DNA of 6,779 nt from Deltaproteobacteria bacterium (GCA_022571535.1 JACZXR010000132.1:1-6779), one strand, 5' to 3'. Numbered from the stretch's first letter, positions 1 to 4,200 are shown. The notes: generated from the letters alone by a model not told the origin. Program-made: numbers and translations.

Positions 1-38
1 AGGTTCTTCGAGTTTATTGATCTTCGATCAGTTTTTCC

Positions 39-226
39 CACGAAAAAGGGAACAGGCTAGTTTTTTAAGGCCGTAGCCGTCAGCAATCAGCCAGCCAGGC
101 ACAGAATAATCCCTCACTTAAAAGCAACGGCGGTCCACACCGGACCGCCGTTTTTTTGCCCAACGCCCCATTAGATGCAACTCATTAGATTCTTACCTCT
201 TAAATGTTCGACAGAACGACTTCAAC
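39..226. repeat. Dispersed repeat A, copy 1 (A1)
   Basis: About 188 bp that recur almost unchanged at 2267-2456 (A3) and, shortened, at 1065-1218 (A2). Shared landmarks in order: an acgaaaaagggRacaggctag start, gtagccgtcagcaatcag, a GC-rich terminator hairpin, two cattagat words in direct repeat, and a cttcaac end. The opening aaaaggggacaggct motif resembles sequences known to border RAYT genes, so a RAYT-linked origin is inferred. No conserved reading frame was recognised; the minus-strand translation is conserved only because the DNA is. Confidence 0.85.
127..158 (+). terminator. Intrinsic terminator inside repeat A1
   Basis: An 11-bp perfect stem (AACGGCGGTCC against GGACCGCCGTT) with a 5-nt acacc loop runs straight into seven T residues. 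This is a textbook Rho-independent terminator for + strand transcription. Whatever it ends lies before the window or is gone. On the minus strand the run after the stem is weaker (ttgctttt), so it may work poorly in that direction. Confidence 0.8.
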
Positions 227-236
227 AAAATAAATA

Positions 237-302
237 GGGTCAGACACGATTAACTGTTAGCCGTTTTACGAGATCTCCCCTTCGTTAACGAAGGCATGGG
301 GT
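237..302. repeat. REP-type hairpin element, copy 1
   Basis: Begins gggtcagac, continues through gattaactgttagcc, and ends in the perfect 16-bp palindrome CCTTCGTTAACGAAGG (279-294), then cat and GGGG before the transposase relic. The same block recurs at 2560-2629 with loop GTAA. A stem followed by a short bulge and a G run next to a tnpA 3' end is typical of the structured ends used by REP-associated tyrosine transposases. The assignment rests on context and on the two aligned copies. Confidence 0.6.
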
Positions 303-307
303 CAGGT

Positions 308-370
308 TCAGACTTTTGACATATTTATCTGCATCAAACGCTCACATAGCCGGGTGATACGCTGACGAAA
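308..370 (-). pseudogene. RAYT transposase 3'-end relic, copy 1
   Basis: Read on the minus strand this encodes FRQRITRLCERLMQINMSKV followed by a TGA stop, the same tail as the longer relic at 2625-2837 (FRQHVTRLGERLMQIKMSKA). Only the last 20 or so codons survive. On its upstream side the match ends at gacgaaaa and the sequence continues with ggacaggtt, which looks like the start of repeat A, so the join may be a recombination point at cgaaaa. It cannot encode a functional protein. Confidence 0.65.
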
Positions 371-401
371 AGGACAGGTTATAGTTTATCTTAGAGTTAA
401 A

Positions 402-422
402 TTGACAAGCTATCCTTGTCAA
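402..422. repeat. 8-bp inverted repeat TTGACAAG/CTTGTCAA
   Basis: Perfect 8-bp arms around a 5-nt ctatc spacer. It lies about 95 bp before brnT 1 and has no T run on either side, so it is unlikely to be an intrinsic terminator. It contains a TTGACA word but no good -10 follows at 16-18 bp. It could be an operator or a minor mobile-element end; its function is not known. Confidence 0.4.
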
Positions 423-493
423 CTTTAGTCCCTCGACAGCTTCGAACAAACTCGCAGCCATCCCGCTCATTCCAGGCACTTGCATTTGATTGA

Positions 494-518
494 ATTATGG
501 ATACATTGTGTACATAAT
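494..518. promoter_or_regulatory. Candidate BrnA operator overlapping the brnT 1 start
   Basis: An imperfect 25-bp inverted repeat centred on t506: ATTATG at 494-499 mirrors CATAAT at 513-518, and ACA mirrors TGT next to the centre (9 of 12 pairs). It covers the region just before the ATG and reaches into it. BrnA is known to repress its own operon with BrnT, so a palindrome here is expected. The only -10-like word is weak (TACATT, 502-507), and no Shine-Dalgarno sequence precedes the ATG. Confidence 0.5.
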
Positions 519-807
519 GGAGTGGGAGTGGGATGATTCTAAAAACGAAGCGAATACTAAGAAGCACGGCATCTCCTTTGAGGAGGCACTCCACGTTTTT
601 ACCGATCCGCGTGCCATTGAGAAAGAGGACCTGGCTCACTCAACACCAAAAGAGAGGCGGCTCTGGCGAACTGGAAAACTTAAAACCGGACTCGTTGTAA
701 CAGTAGTTTATACGCTTAAGGGAGATAGGATCCGTCTCATTTCAGCGCAGGAACGCCGTCGGGAAAGGAGGGAGTATGAGCAAGCAAAGAAATATAATAA
801 AAGGTAA
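517..807 (+). CDS. brnT: BrnT family type II toxin (pair 1)
   Basis: A 96-residue BrnT-family ribonuclease toxin (RelE-like fold in the characterised member), expected to cut RNA and slow translation when free of BrnA. Visible family marks: the N-terminal EWDDSKNEANTKKHGISFEEA (KHG at 16-18), the strand RIRLISA (71-77) and the basic tail RRRERREYE (80-88). The ATG at 517 is preferred because the typical family start (MxxEWDxxK) begins there. An in-frame TTG at 490 would add nine residues unlike the family. No Shine-Dalgarno sequence lies before 517, so initiation may be leaderless or weak. Its 3' end overlaps brnA by 32 bases. Length is normal and there is no sign of decay. Confidence 0.9.
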   Translation: MEWEWDDSKNEANTKKHGISFEEALHVFTDPRAIEKEDLAHSTPKERRLWRTGKLKTGLVVTVVYTLKGDRIRLISAQERRRERREYEQAKKYNKR

Positions 808-1054
808 AGCGCGGTTTCGGGTAATTCCGCGTCCACGTATTTACAGGGACGAAGAAATTAGCCTCTCCAACGCTAAGGTCAACATCCATATAAGACTGGA
901 CGCCGATATTGTAGGTTATTTCAAGGAGAAGGCCATAAGGGAGGGAGGGAAGTACCAGTCTCTTATCAACCAGCATCTACGCGAAACAGTATTCAAGGAA
1001 CGGAACCTTGAAAACCGATTACAACGTGTAGAGGAACGGCTAGGCATTGGCTGA
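776..1054 (+). CDS. brnA: BrnA family antitoxin (pair 1)
   Basis: A 92-residue BrnA-type antitoxin that should bind and neutralise BrnT and repress the operon through DNA binding. The N-terminal third is basic and probably flexible. The ribbon-helix-helix part has strand KVNIHIRLD (34-42), helix A from about 44, and helix B in KYQSLINQHLRETV (59-72), matching the usual GxYQTLIN signature. The last 20 residues are charged and could form a short coiled coil. Start: ATG with an excellent AAGGAGG at 765-771, so the antitoxin has a far stronger ribosome site than the toxin before it. That would favour antitoxin excess although toxin comes first. The repeat A2 terminator follows about 95 bases after the stop. 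Confidence 0.88.
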   Translation: MSKQRNIIKGKARFRVIPRPRIYRDEEISLSNAKVNIHIRLDADIVGYFKEKAIREGGKYQSLINQHLRETVFKERNLENRLQRVEERLGIG

Positions 1055-1064
1055 TGTATCCGTA

Positions 1065-1218
1065 GAAAAGGGGAGAGGCTAGTTTTTCGAAATGGTAGCC
1101 GTCAGCAATCAGAAAGCCGAAGGCACAGAATAATCCCTCACTTAAAAGCAACGGCGGTCCACATCGGGCCGCCGTTTTTTTGTCCAACGACCCATTAGAT
1201 GCACCTCATTAGATTCTT
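1065..1218. repeat. Dispersed repeat A, copy 2 (A2)
   Basis: Starts aaaaggggagaggctag, 10 bases after the brnA 1 stop, and follows A1/A3 through gtagccgtcagcaatcag, the terminator and the two cattagat-like words to attctt. It then departs, lacking the taaatgttcgacag...cttcaac end seen in A1 and A3. It differs from A3 by scattered substitutions, so it is an older or independent copy rather than a recent duplicate. Confidence 0.85.
1150..1181 (+). terminator. Intrinsic terminator downstream of brnTA pair 1
   Basis: The stem AACGGCGGTCC/GGGCCGCCGTT (one T:G wobble) with loop acatc runs into seven T residues. It is the terminator of repeat A2 and now lies in the right place and orientation to end the brnT-brnA 1 transcript. 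The repeat therefore appears to supply this operon's terminator. Confidence 0.8.
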
Positions 1219-1611
1219 TTGTTGTTGGGGTCGGACCAAGCTATCCCGTTAATATTTAAATCAAATCAACCCAGAAGTAAGTGTTTTCATGGTTTTGAAC
1301 GGCATTTTTAGGGTCAAAATCACTATTGTAAGGAACCGCTGGTTCCCTAAGTTCATATTCGCCGGGAAATGGGGATAAATCCAATATTCAGCCAATTAAA
1401 GGGTCGGGCTGGACCCTGCATATCACCGGTTGTTGCCAAATAGCCAAGCTGCCATCCTCATGTATCCGGAGCTCACCTCAGATCATCAGGAAATTGTCGT
1501 TCAGAGAATCGTTGACTTTTAACGGAAATAGGTAGCTCCTCAAACTCATACAGCGTCTGCCCGGTCGTGATTTTGTGAGCATGTACTCCATCGGGTTGCC
1601 AGCTTTAGCTC
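1219..1611 (-). other. Gene-free stretch, possibly degenerate coding sequence
   Basis: No intact gene. On the minus strand, just after brnA 2, three protein-like pieces follow in different frames or across stops: TTGQTLYEFEELPISVKSQR (about 1500-1560), ELRIHEDGSLAIWQQP (about 1430-1475), and ILDLSPFPGEYELREP (about 1330-1390) continuing to a TAA near 1255. One frameshift and one stop separate them. They may be one dead gene, but no family was recognised and chance is possible. Small hairpins are present (ggaacc-gct-ggttcc at 1332-1346). A 13-bp word, aaatccaatattc (1377-1389), recurs at 3084-3096. Confidence 0.25.
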
Positions 1612-1863
1612 TCAGCTTTGACCCGAAAGCTCTTCGCGCACGATATTACGTACCATCGATGCTGTAAGGGGTTTCTCTGTCAGACCGAGATAGGAGTTCA
1701 AAGCATCGTTGATGAGGGTTTGATACCCCTTTCCCGTTTTCTCGGACTGAGTCTTGAAGCGCTTCAGGATGGAATCATCGAGATAAATCGTAATGCGGGT
1801 CTTTCCAACCTGTGGAATGACCGCTCCGCGTTTACCCTTGAAAAAGTCATATCCCTTCTTCAT
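1612..1863 (-). CDS. brnA: BrnA family antitoxin (pair 2)
   Basis: 83 residues with the standard BrnA layout. The N terminus KKGYDFFKGKRG (2-13) is the conserved toxin-contact region of the family. The ribbon strand is TRITIYLDD (22-30), and helix B with the family signature is GKGYQTLINDALNSYL (44-59). A charged tail ends VREELSGQS. It should neutralise BrnT 2 and autorepress. The ATG at 1863 is chosen over the upstream in-frame extension because KKGYDF matches the family start and an AGAAGGA sits just before it. It overlaps the end of brnT 2 by 17 bases, so translation is probably coupled. Only moderately similar to BrnA 1 (shared RHH core, different tails), so the two pairs are not a recent duplication. 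Confidence 0.92.
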   Translation of the reverse strand: MKKGYDFFKGKRGAVIPQVGKTRITIYLDDSILKRFKTQSEKTGKGYQTLINDALNSYLGLTEKPLTASMVRNIVREELSGQS

Positions 1864-2119
1864 ATGTCCTTCTTTCCTTCCGTGTCGGTTTCCGAACTGA
1901 GATAATACGAAAATCATCGCCCCACTGGGTCCAGACCACAACCATTAGGGCGCCGAACGTGTTGGCGCCCAGCGTCACGAATCGTTGCTCTCCCTGAGCC
2001 AATACATCCTCAATTGTAACCGCCAAGAGGTCGCTCAAGACACCGTCCCCTTCAGTAAGGGAGACACCATGCTTTGTGATATTTGCGGCGTCCTTCTTGG
2101 GATCAAAGGTCGCGGTCAC
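1847..2119 (-). CDS. brnT: BrnT family type II toxin (pair 2)
   Basis: 90 residues, canonical BrnT: TFDPKKDAANITKHGVSL at the N terminus (KHG 16-18), a hydrophobic core LMVVVWT (58-64), and the C-terminal block FRIISVRKPTRKERRTYEE (70-88). This matches the family ribonuclease toxin, inhibited by BrnA. The GTG at 2119 is chosen because the family start falls there and no other in-frame ATG, GTG or TTG lies in the 36 bases upstream. No Shine-Dalgarno is possible: the upstream bases are the promoter -10 and the predicted transcript starts at the GTG itself, so this mRNA is probably leaderless or nearly so. No sign of decay. Confidence 0.92.
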   Translation of the reverse strand: MTATFDPKKDAANITKHGVSLTEGDGVLSDLLAVTIEDVLAQGEQRFVTLGANTFGALMVVVWTQWGDDFRIISVRKPTRKERRTYEEGI

Positions 2120-2125
2120 TGGACA

Positions 2126-2154
2126 ATTATATGCATATAATACATATTTATCAA
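2126..2154 (-). promoter_or_regulatory. brnTA 2 promoter with embedded 16-bp palindromic operator
   Basis: On the minus strand TTGATA (2154-2149) is followed after exactly 17 bp by TATAAT (2131-2126), five and six matches to the sigma70 consensus. A perfect 16-bp palindrome, ATTATATGCATATAAT (2126-2141), includes the whole -10 and part of the spacer, where a repressor would block RNA polymerase. BrnA autorepression makes it the obvious candidate ligand. Seven bases past the -10 falls on 2119, the first base of the GTG. Confidence 0.8.
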
Positions 2155-2173
2155 GGCCACCGTGGGCAGGGGG

Positions 2174-2266
2174 TCAGGGTTTTGATGTTTTGATCTGTAT
2201 CAAACGCTCACCGAGCCGGGTGATACGCTGCCGAAAATGTTTGTCTTCGTTTGATCGTTCCCGGAG
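2174..2266 (-). pseudogene. RAYT transposase 3'-end relic, copy 2
   Basis: Minus-strand translation gives LRERSNEDKHFRQRITRL, then GERLIQIKTSKP and TGA. It is closely matched by the relic at 2625-2837 (LRERSNKDKHFRQHVTRL...). About 30 C-terminal codons of the DnaA-like helix-turn-helix tail of a REP-associated transposase remain. The stop is followed by the ggggtcagg motif typical of these 3' ends. It abuts repeat A3 directly at cacgaaaaagg. Confidence 0.75.
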
Positions 2267-2456
2267 CACGAAAAAGGGGACAGGCTAGTTTTTTAAGGCC
2301 GTAGCCGTCAGCAATCAGCAAGCCGAAGGCACAGAATAACCCCTCACTTAAAAGCAACGGCGGTCCACATCGGGCCGCCGTTTTCGTTTGCAACGACCCA
2401 TTAGATGCAACTCATTAGATTCTTACCTCTTAAATGTTCGACAGAACGACTTCAAC
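2267..2456. repeat. Dispersed repeat A, copy 3 (A3)
   Basis: Near-identical to A1 over its whole length, including the acctcttaaatgttcgacag end and cttcaac. The main differences are a gaagg insertion after caagcc and a damaged T run after the hairpin. After cttcaac the copies part: A1 continues within a few bases to aatagggtcagac, while here a roughly 100-bp MITE-like block intervenes before the same aatagggtcagac. Confidence 0.88.
2356..2388 (+). terminator. Terminator hairpin of repeat A3, damaged T run
   Basis: The stem AACGGCGGTCC/GGGCCGCCGTT with loop acatc is intact except for one T:G wobble, but the tail is ttttcgttt rather than seven T residues, so termination should be weaker. No + strand gene precedes it, so here it has no evident client. 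Confidence 0.5.
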
Positions 2457-2466
2457 TTTCTCCGAA

Positions 2467-2549
2467 CTTGGCGTCCTTTGCGCCTTTGCGCGAGTTATCG
2501 TTTATCCGATCTTCTCCTCATCGCGCCAAGACGCCAAGACCGCAAAGAA
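2467..2549. mobile_element. MITE-like long inverted repeat inserted after A3
   Basis: The left arm (2467-2493) and the reverse complement of the right arm (2521-2549) are both built from cttggcg, cctttgcg and cgcga words, pairing imperfectly over about 27 bp around a 27-bp AT-rich centre. Comparison with A1 shows an insertion: A1 passes from cttcaac to aatagggtcagac across about five bases, A3 across about 100. It is too short to encode anything. Dispersed ctttgcg/cttggcg inverted repeats are common in bacterial genomes. Confidence 0.6.
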
Positions 2550-2559
2550 CAGAAAAATA

Positions 2560-2629
2560 GGGTCAGACTCGATTAACTGGTAGCCATTTTAGGAGGTCTC
2601 CCCTTCGGTAACGAAGGCAGGGGGTCAGG
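2560..2629. repeat. REP-type hairpin element, copy 2
   Basis: Same block as 237-302: gggtcagac, gattaactg, tagcc, then the stem CCTTCG-gtaa-CGAAGG (2602-2617), a ca bulge and GGGGG. It immediately precedes the stop codon of the transposase relic on the minus strand, so it lies just outside the 3' end of that gene, as REP-like ends of RAYT elements do. A half copy (gaaggcaggggg) precedes the relic at 3830. Confidence 0.62.
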
Positions 2630-2837
2630 CTTTTGACATTTTGATCTGCATCAAACGCTCACCGAGCCGGGTGACATGCTGCCGAAAATGTTTGTCTTTG
2701 TTTGATCGTTCCCGGAGCTGGCAAACCCCATTGCTATTACTGCTAACATCTCTCCCAAAGTATCGCGCCACTTCGGTCAGGCTCGCACTGTTATGGTCTG
2801 AGTGGATATAGTCCGCCATTAAGTTCTTCCATGCCAC
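2625..2837 (-). pseudogene. RAYT transposase C-terminal domain relic, copy 3 (longest)
   Basis: A 70-codon open stretch encoding the DnaA-like helix-turn-helix tail of a REP-associated tyrosine transposase. Visible: SASLTEVARYFGRDVSS (about 18-34), LRERSNKDKHFRQHVTRL and GERLMQIKMSKA at the end. The catalytic HUH and tyrosine parts are missing because the frame runs into unrelated sequence at 2837, so this is a fragment rather than a gene. The nominal GTG there is only where homology stops. It reads head-to-head against a RAYT N-terminal stub on the other strand. The family moves or maintains REP elements by single-strand DNA chemistry; this piece cannot. Confidence 0.78.
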
Positions 2838-2920
2838 GCATTACTCGCGTCACGGTGCCCGGAATCCCTCATCATGTAACGCAAAGGGGCAACCCAAAAC
2901 TGGTAGTTGTCAGCAATTAG
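2831..2920 (+). pseudogene. RAYT transposase N-terminal stub
   Basis: Starts at ATG 2831 and encodes MPRITRVTVPGIPHHVTQ then RGN, the hallmark N terminus of RAYT/Y1 transposases (usual form PGxPHHVTQRGN). Homology stops after codon 21; eight foreign codons and a TAG follow. The foreign part contains gtagttgtcagcaattagcca (2903-2923), a mutated piece of repeat A. The last transposase codons, caaaggggcaac, resemble the aaaaggggacagg start of repeat A, so the body of the gene may have been lost by recombination at that short homology. Confidence 0.8.
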
Positions 2921-3038
2921 CCAATTGCCTATTTTGGATTTTATATTTTTGAACCACCTCATTGGGGAAGGTTCTGGAGGACCCCCTCTTTAAATAGAGC
3001 CAATAGAGAAAAACGAAGAGAAGTTTCCCGGACTTGCT

Positions 3039-3052
3039 CCGTCAGTTGACGG
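3039..3052. repeat. Short perfect inverted repeat CCGTCA-gt-TGACGG
   Basis: A 14-bp palindrome with 6-bp arms and a 2-nt centre in the non-coding stretch 2921-3112. It lies about 60 bp before the operator of the next TA pair and has no T run. It may be a protein-binding site or chance. The rest of 2921-3112 holds AT-rich sequence, the short inverted repeat gcaatt-agcc-aattgc at 2913-2928, and nothing that looks coding. Confidence 0.3.
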
Positions 3053-3112
3053 TGATATAAGGACGCTCATATTAAAAGGGGAGAAATCCAATATTCGCGC
3101 CCATTCTACTCT

Positions 3113-3152
3113 CCATGGTGCGGTTGACACCATGGTGACTTTGTGCCATTCT
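3113..3152 (+). promoter_or_regulatory. Promoter and operator of the RHH-mazF pair
   Basis: A perfect inverted repeat CCATGGTG (3113-3120), 7-bp spacer, CACCATGG (3128-3135). Each arm is part of a near-palindromic 10-mer (ctccatggtg and caccatggtg, 17 bp apart), so it reads as two adjacent dimer sites. The right arm overlaps a perfect TTGACA -35 (3124-3129). The best -10 at 17 bp is weak (CATTCT, 3147-3152). Placement over the -35, before an RHH antitoxin gene, fits autorepression. Confidence 0.7.
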
Positions 3153-3173
3153 TTCCCAAGGAGGAAAGACGAT

Positions 3174-3434
3174 ATGGCACGGCCAATGCAACCTACCGCA
3201 AAACGACCACGCATCAGCGTTGACGTGCCACCCGAAGTACGCCGTCGTCTTCGGCTGGCAGCGGCAAAGCGCGATCTCACGGTCAGGCAATATGTGCTAG
3301 AGGCAATTGAAGAGCAGCTCCGGGAAGATCTCGGGGAGGACAGCGAGGGGGTATTGACCCTGACTGCGAAGGCGGACCCGGTACTAGCGGAGCTGTGGGA
3401 CAATCGGAAAGACTCAGAGTATGATCGCCTGTAA
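3174..3434 (+). CDS. Ribbon-helix-helix antitoxin of a MazF-type pair
   Basis: 86 residues. The ribbon-helix-helix domain occupies the N-terminal half: strand RISVDVP (13-19), helix A PEVRRRLRLAAAKRD (20-34), the T turn, and helix B VRQYVLEAIEEQL (37-49). A flexible linker leads to the acidic and aromatic tail DPVLAELWDNRKDSEYDRL (68-86), the form of toxin-binding segment commonly seen in antitoxins partnered with MazF/PemK toxins. Start: ATG 3174 with AAGGAGG at 3158-3164, spacing 9; an upstream in-frame extension to 3132 would start inside the operator. The gene overlaps mazF by 14 bases. Expected role: bind and inhibit the toxin and repress the operon at 3113-3135. Confidence 0.88.
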   Translation: MARPMQPTAKRPRISVDVPPEVRRRLRLAAAKRDLTVRQYVLEAIEEQLREDLGEDSEGVLTLTAKADPVLAELWDNRKDSEYDRL

Positions 3435-3759
3435 CCGAGGCGATGTTGTATTGGTCGGCTTCGTCTTTTCGGACGAATCCGGGAGGAAGCTCCGCCCCGC
3501 TGTTGTTATCAGCTCCGCTGCATACAACCGTGCACGGGAGGAAGTGGTCGTGTCGGCCATTACAAGCAACGTCAGACGGCGTCTCTTTGGCGATCATTTG
3601 ATCGACAACTGGAGGGGGGCCGGATTGCTATTTCCTTCCCTGGTGACCGGGATCTTAAGGACTATCAAGCGGACAATGATTGATCGGAAACTTGGTGCTA
3701 TTCCAAAGCTCGACTTAGAGGCGATCGACCGACATCTTCGCCGGTCTCTCGGCCTTTAG
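3421..3759 (+). CDS. mazF: MazF/PemK-family toxin (endoribonuclease)
   Basis: 112 residues with the PemK/MazF SH3-like barrel signature: RGDVVLVGF (6-14), GRKLRPAVVIS (21-31), VVVSAITSN (42-50), LLFPSLV (69-75), then TIKRTMIDRKLGAIP (81-95). The Arg-Pro of the RPAVV strand and the Ser/Thr in AITSN lie where catalytic MazF residues are expected. The family cuts mRNA at short specific sequences, stopping translation; the recognition site cannot be told from sequence. ATG 3421 lies inside the antitoxin's end, giving a 14-base overlap and probable translational coupling, and no separate strong ribosome site is seen. Length and motifs look intact. No clear terminator follows. Confidence 0.9.
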   Translation: MIACNRGDVVLVGFVFSDESGRKLRPAVVISSAAYNRAREEVVVSAITSNVRRRLFGDHLIDNWRGAGLLFPSLVTGILRTIKRTMIDRKLGAIPKLDLEAIDRHLRRSLGL

Positions 3760-3829
3760 CTCCGACTTGTGGAACTCCTCCCCTCGCCCGTCTTCTATCC
3801 CCTCTGCTACAAACTCCGAAGGCAGGGGG

Positions 3830-3880
3830 TCAGGCTTTTGACATTTTGATCTGCATCAAACGCTCACCGAGCCGGGTGAC
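3830..3880 (-). pseudogene. RAYT transposase 3'-end relic, copy 4
   Basis: The minus strand encodes VTRLGERLMQIKMSKA and TGA, identical at protein level to the end of the relic at 2625. It is preceded on the + strand by gaaggcagggggtcaggc, the right half of the REP hairpin. Homology ends abruptly after gccgggtgac. Only about 17 codons remain. It lies between the mazF and vapC modules in the same orientation as the other three copies. Confidence 0.7.
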
Positions 3881-3915
3881 ACCCAAACGAGTCGAATTTA
3901 AAAGGGAAGTATCCG

Positions 3916-4025
3916 ATGAAAGTGCTCGGACTCCACATTACTAATCACACACCTATCCAGCTGCAAGAGGCAGCTAAAGGGCAGACACCATGAAAAGAAA
4001 GCTTTCTACCACTAAATTAAATTAG
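3916..4025 (+). other. Two tiny coupled ORFs of doubtful coding status
   Basis: ATG 3916 opens a 25-codon frame (MKVLGLHITNHTPIQLQ...) ending TGA at 3993, overlapping as ATGA the ATG at 3990 of an 11-codon frame (MKRKLSTTKLN) that ends TAG at 4025. The TAGGAGG serving the next gene starts on that stop. The arrangement looks like a translated leader, but there is no homology to judge by and frames this short occur by chance. They may be leftovers of a broken gene. Confidence 0.2.
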
Positions 4026-4036
4026 GAGGTCCTGCT

Positions 4037-4183
4037 ATGGCCCGCCTGAGCCTTTACAGTGTCTCCGCGGCTGCCGTGGCGCTTGCGCTCCTCGCCCCCC
4101 CAGTCAAAGCTCAGACCACGGAACGCGTCAACGTCGCCAGCGATGGCACCCAGGGAAACCTTGATTCTTCTTCCCCCAGCTAA
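4037..4183 (+). pseudogene. Truncated start of a secreted TolB/PD40-type repeat protein
   Basis: ATG 4037 follows a strong AGGAGG (4024-4029) and opens 48 codons. Residues 1-25 are a clear signal peptide: basic start MARLS, hydrophobic AAAVALALLAPP, and a VKA cleavage site before Q26. The mature part TTERVNVASDGTQGN then SSSPS matches the typical first repeat of exported beta-propeller (TolB/WD40-like PD40) proteins, in which TxRVSVASDGTQGN is normally followed by SxxPSISADGRYVAF and many further repeats. Here a TAA falls right after SPS and no repeat continues downstream, so only the 5' end of a protein usually several hundred residues long survives. A short secreted peptide could still be made. 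Confidence 0.6.
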
Positions 4184-4200
4184 CACAACAATGTGGGACT

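Noticed and set aside
402..422. TTGACAAG/CTTGTCAA as a terminator or promoter
   Set aside because: No T run on either strand and no acceptable -10 at 16-18 bp from its TTGACA; kept only as an unexplained inverted repeat.
397..639. An 80-codon minus-strand frame overlapping brnT 1
   Set aside because: Antisense to a recognisable BrnT toxin and without family resemblance or ribosome site.
993..1187. A minus-strand frame whose protein (TAARCGPPLLLSEGLFCAFG) recurs at 2208-2393
   Set aside because: The shared protein is only the translation of the terminator-bearing repeat A. The frame also runs into brnA 1, and the DNA is a structural repeat rather than a gene.
39..2456. CRISPR-like repetition
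   Set aside because: The repeats are about 190 bp, few, unevenly spaced and separated by genes; there are no short regular repeats with unique spacers and no cas genes.
2990..3403. A 137-codon minus-strand frame opposite the RHH antitoxin
   Set aside because: Ser/Arg-rich shadow of a well-supported + strand antitoxin with its own ribosome site and partner; only its 2990-3110 end is of separate interest.
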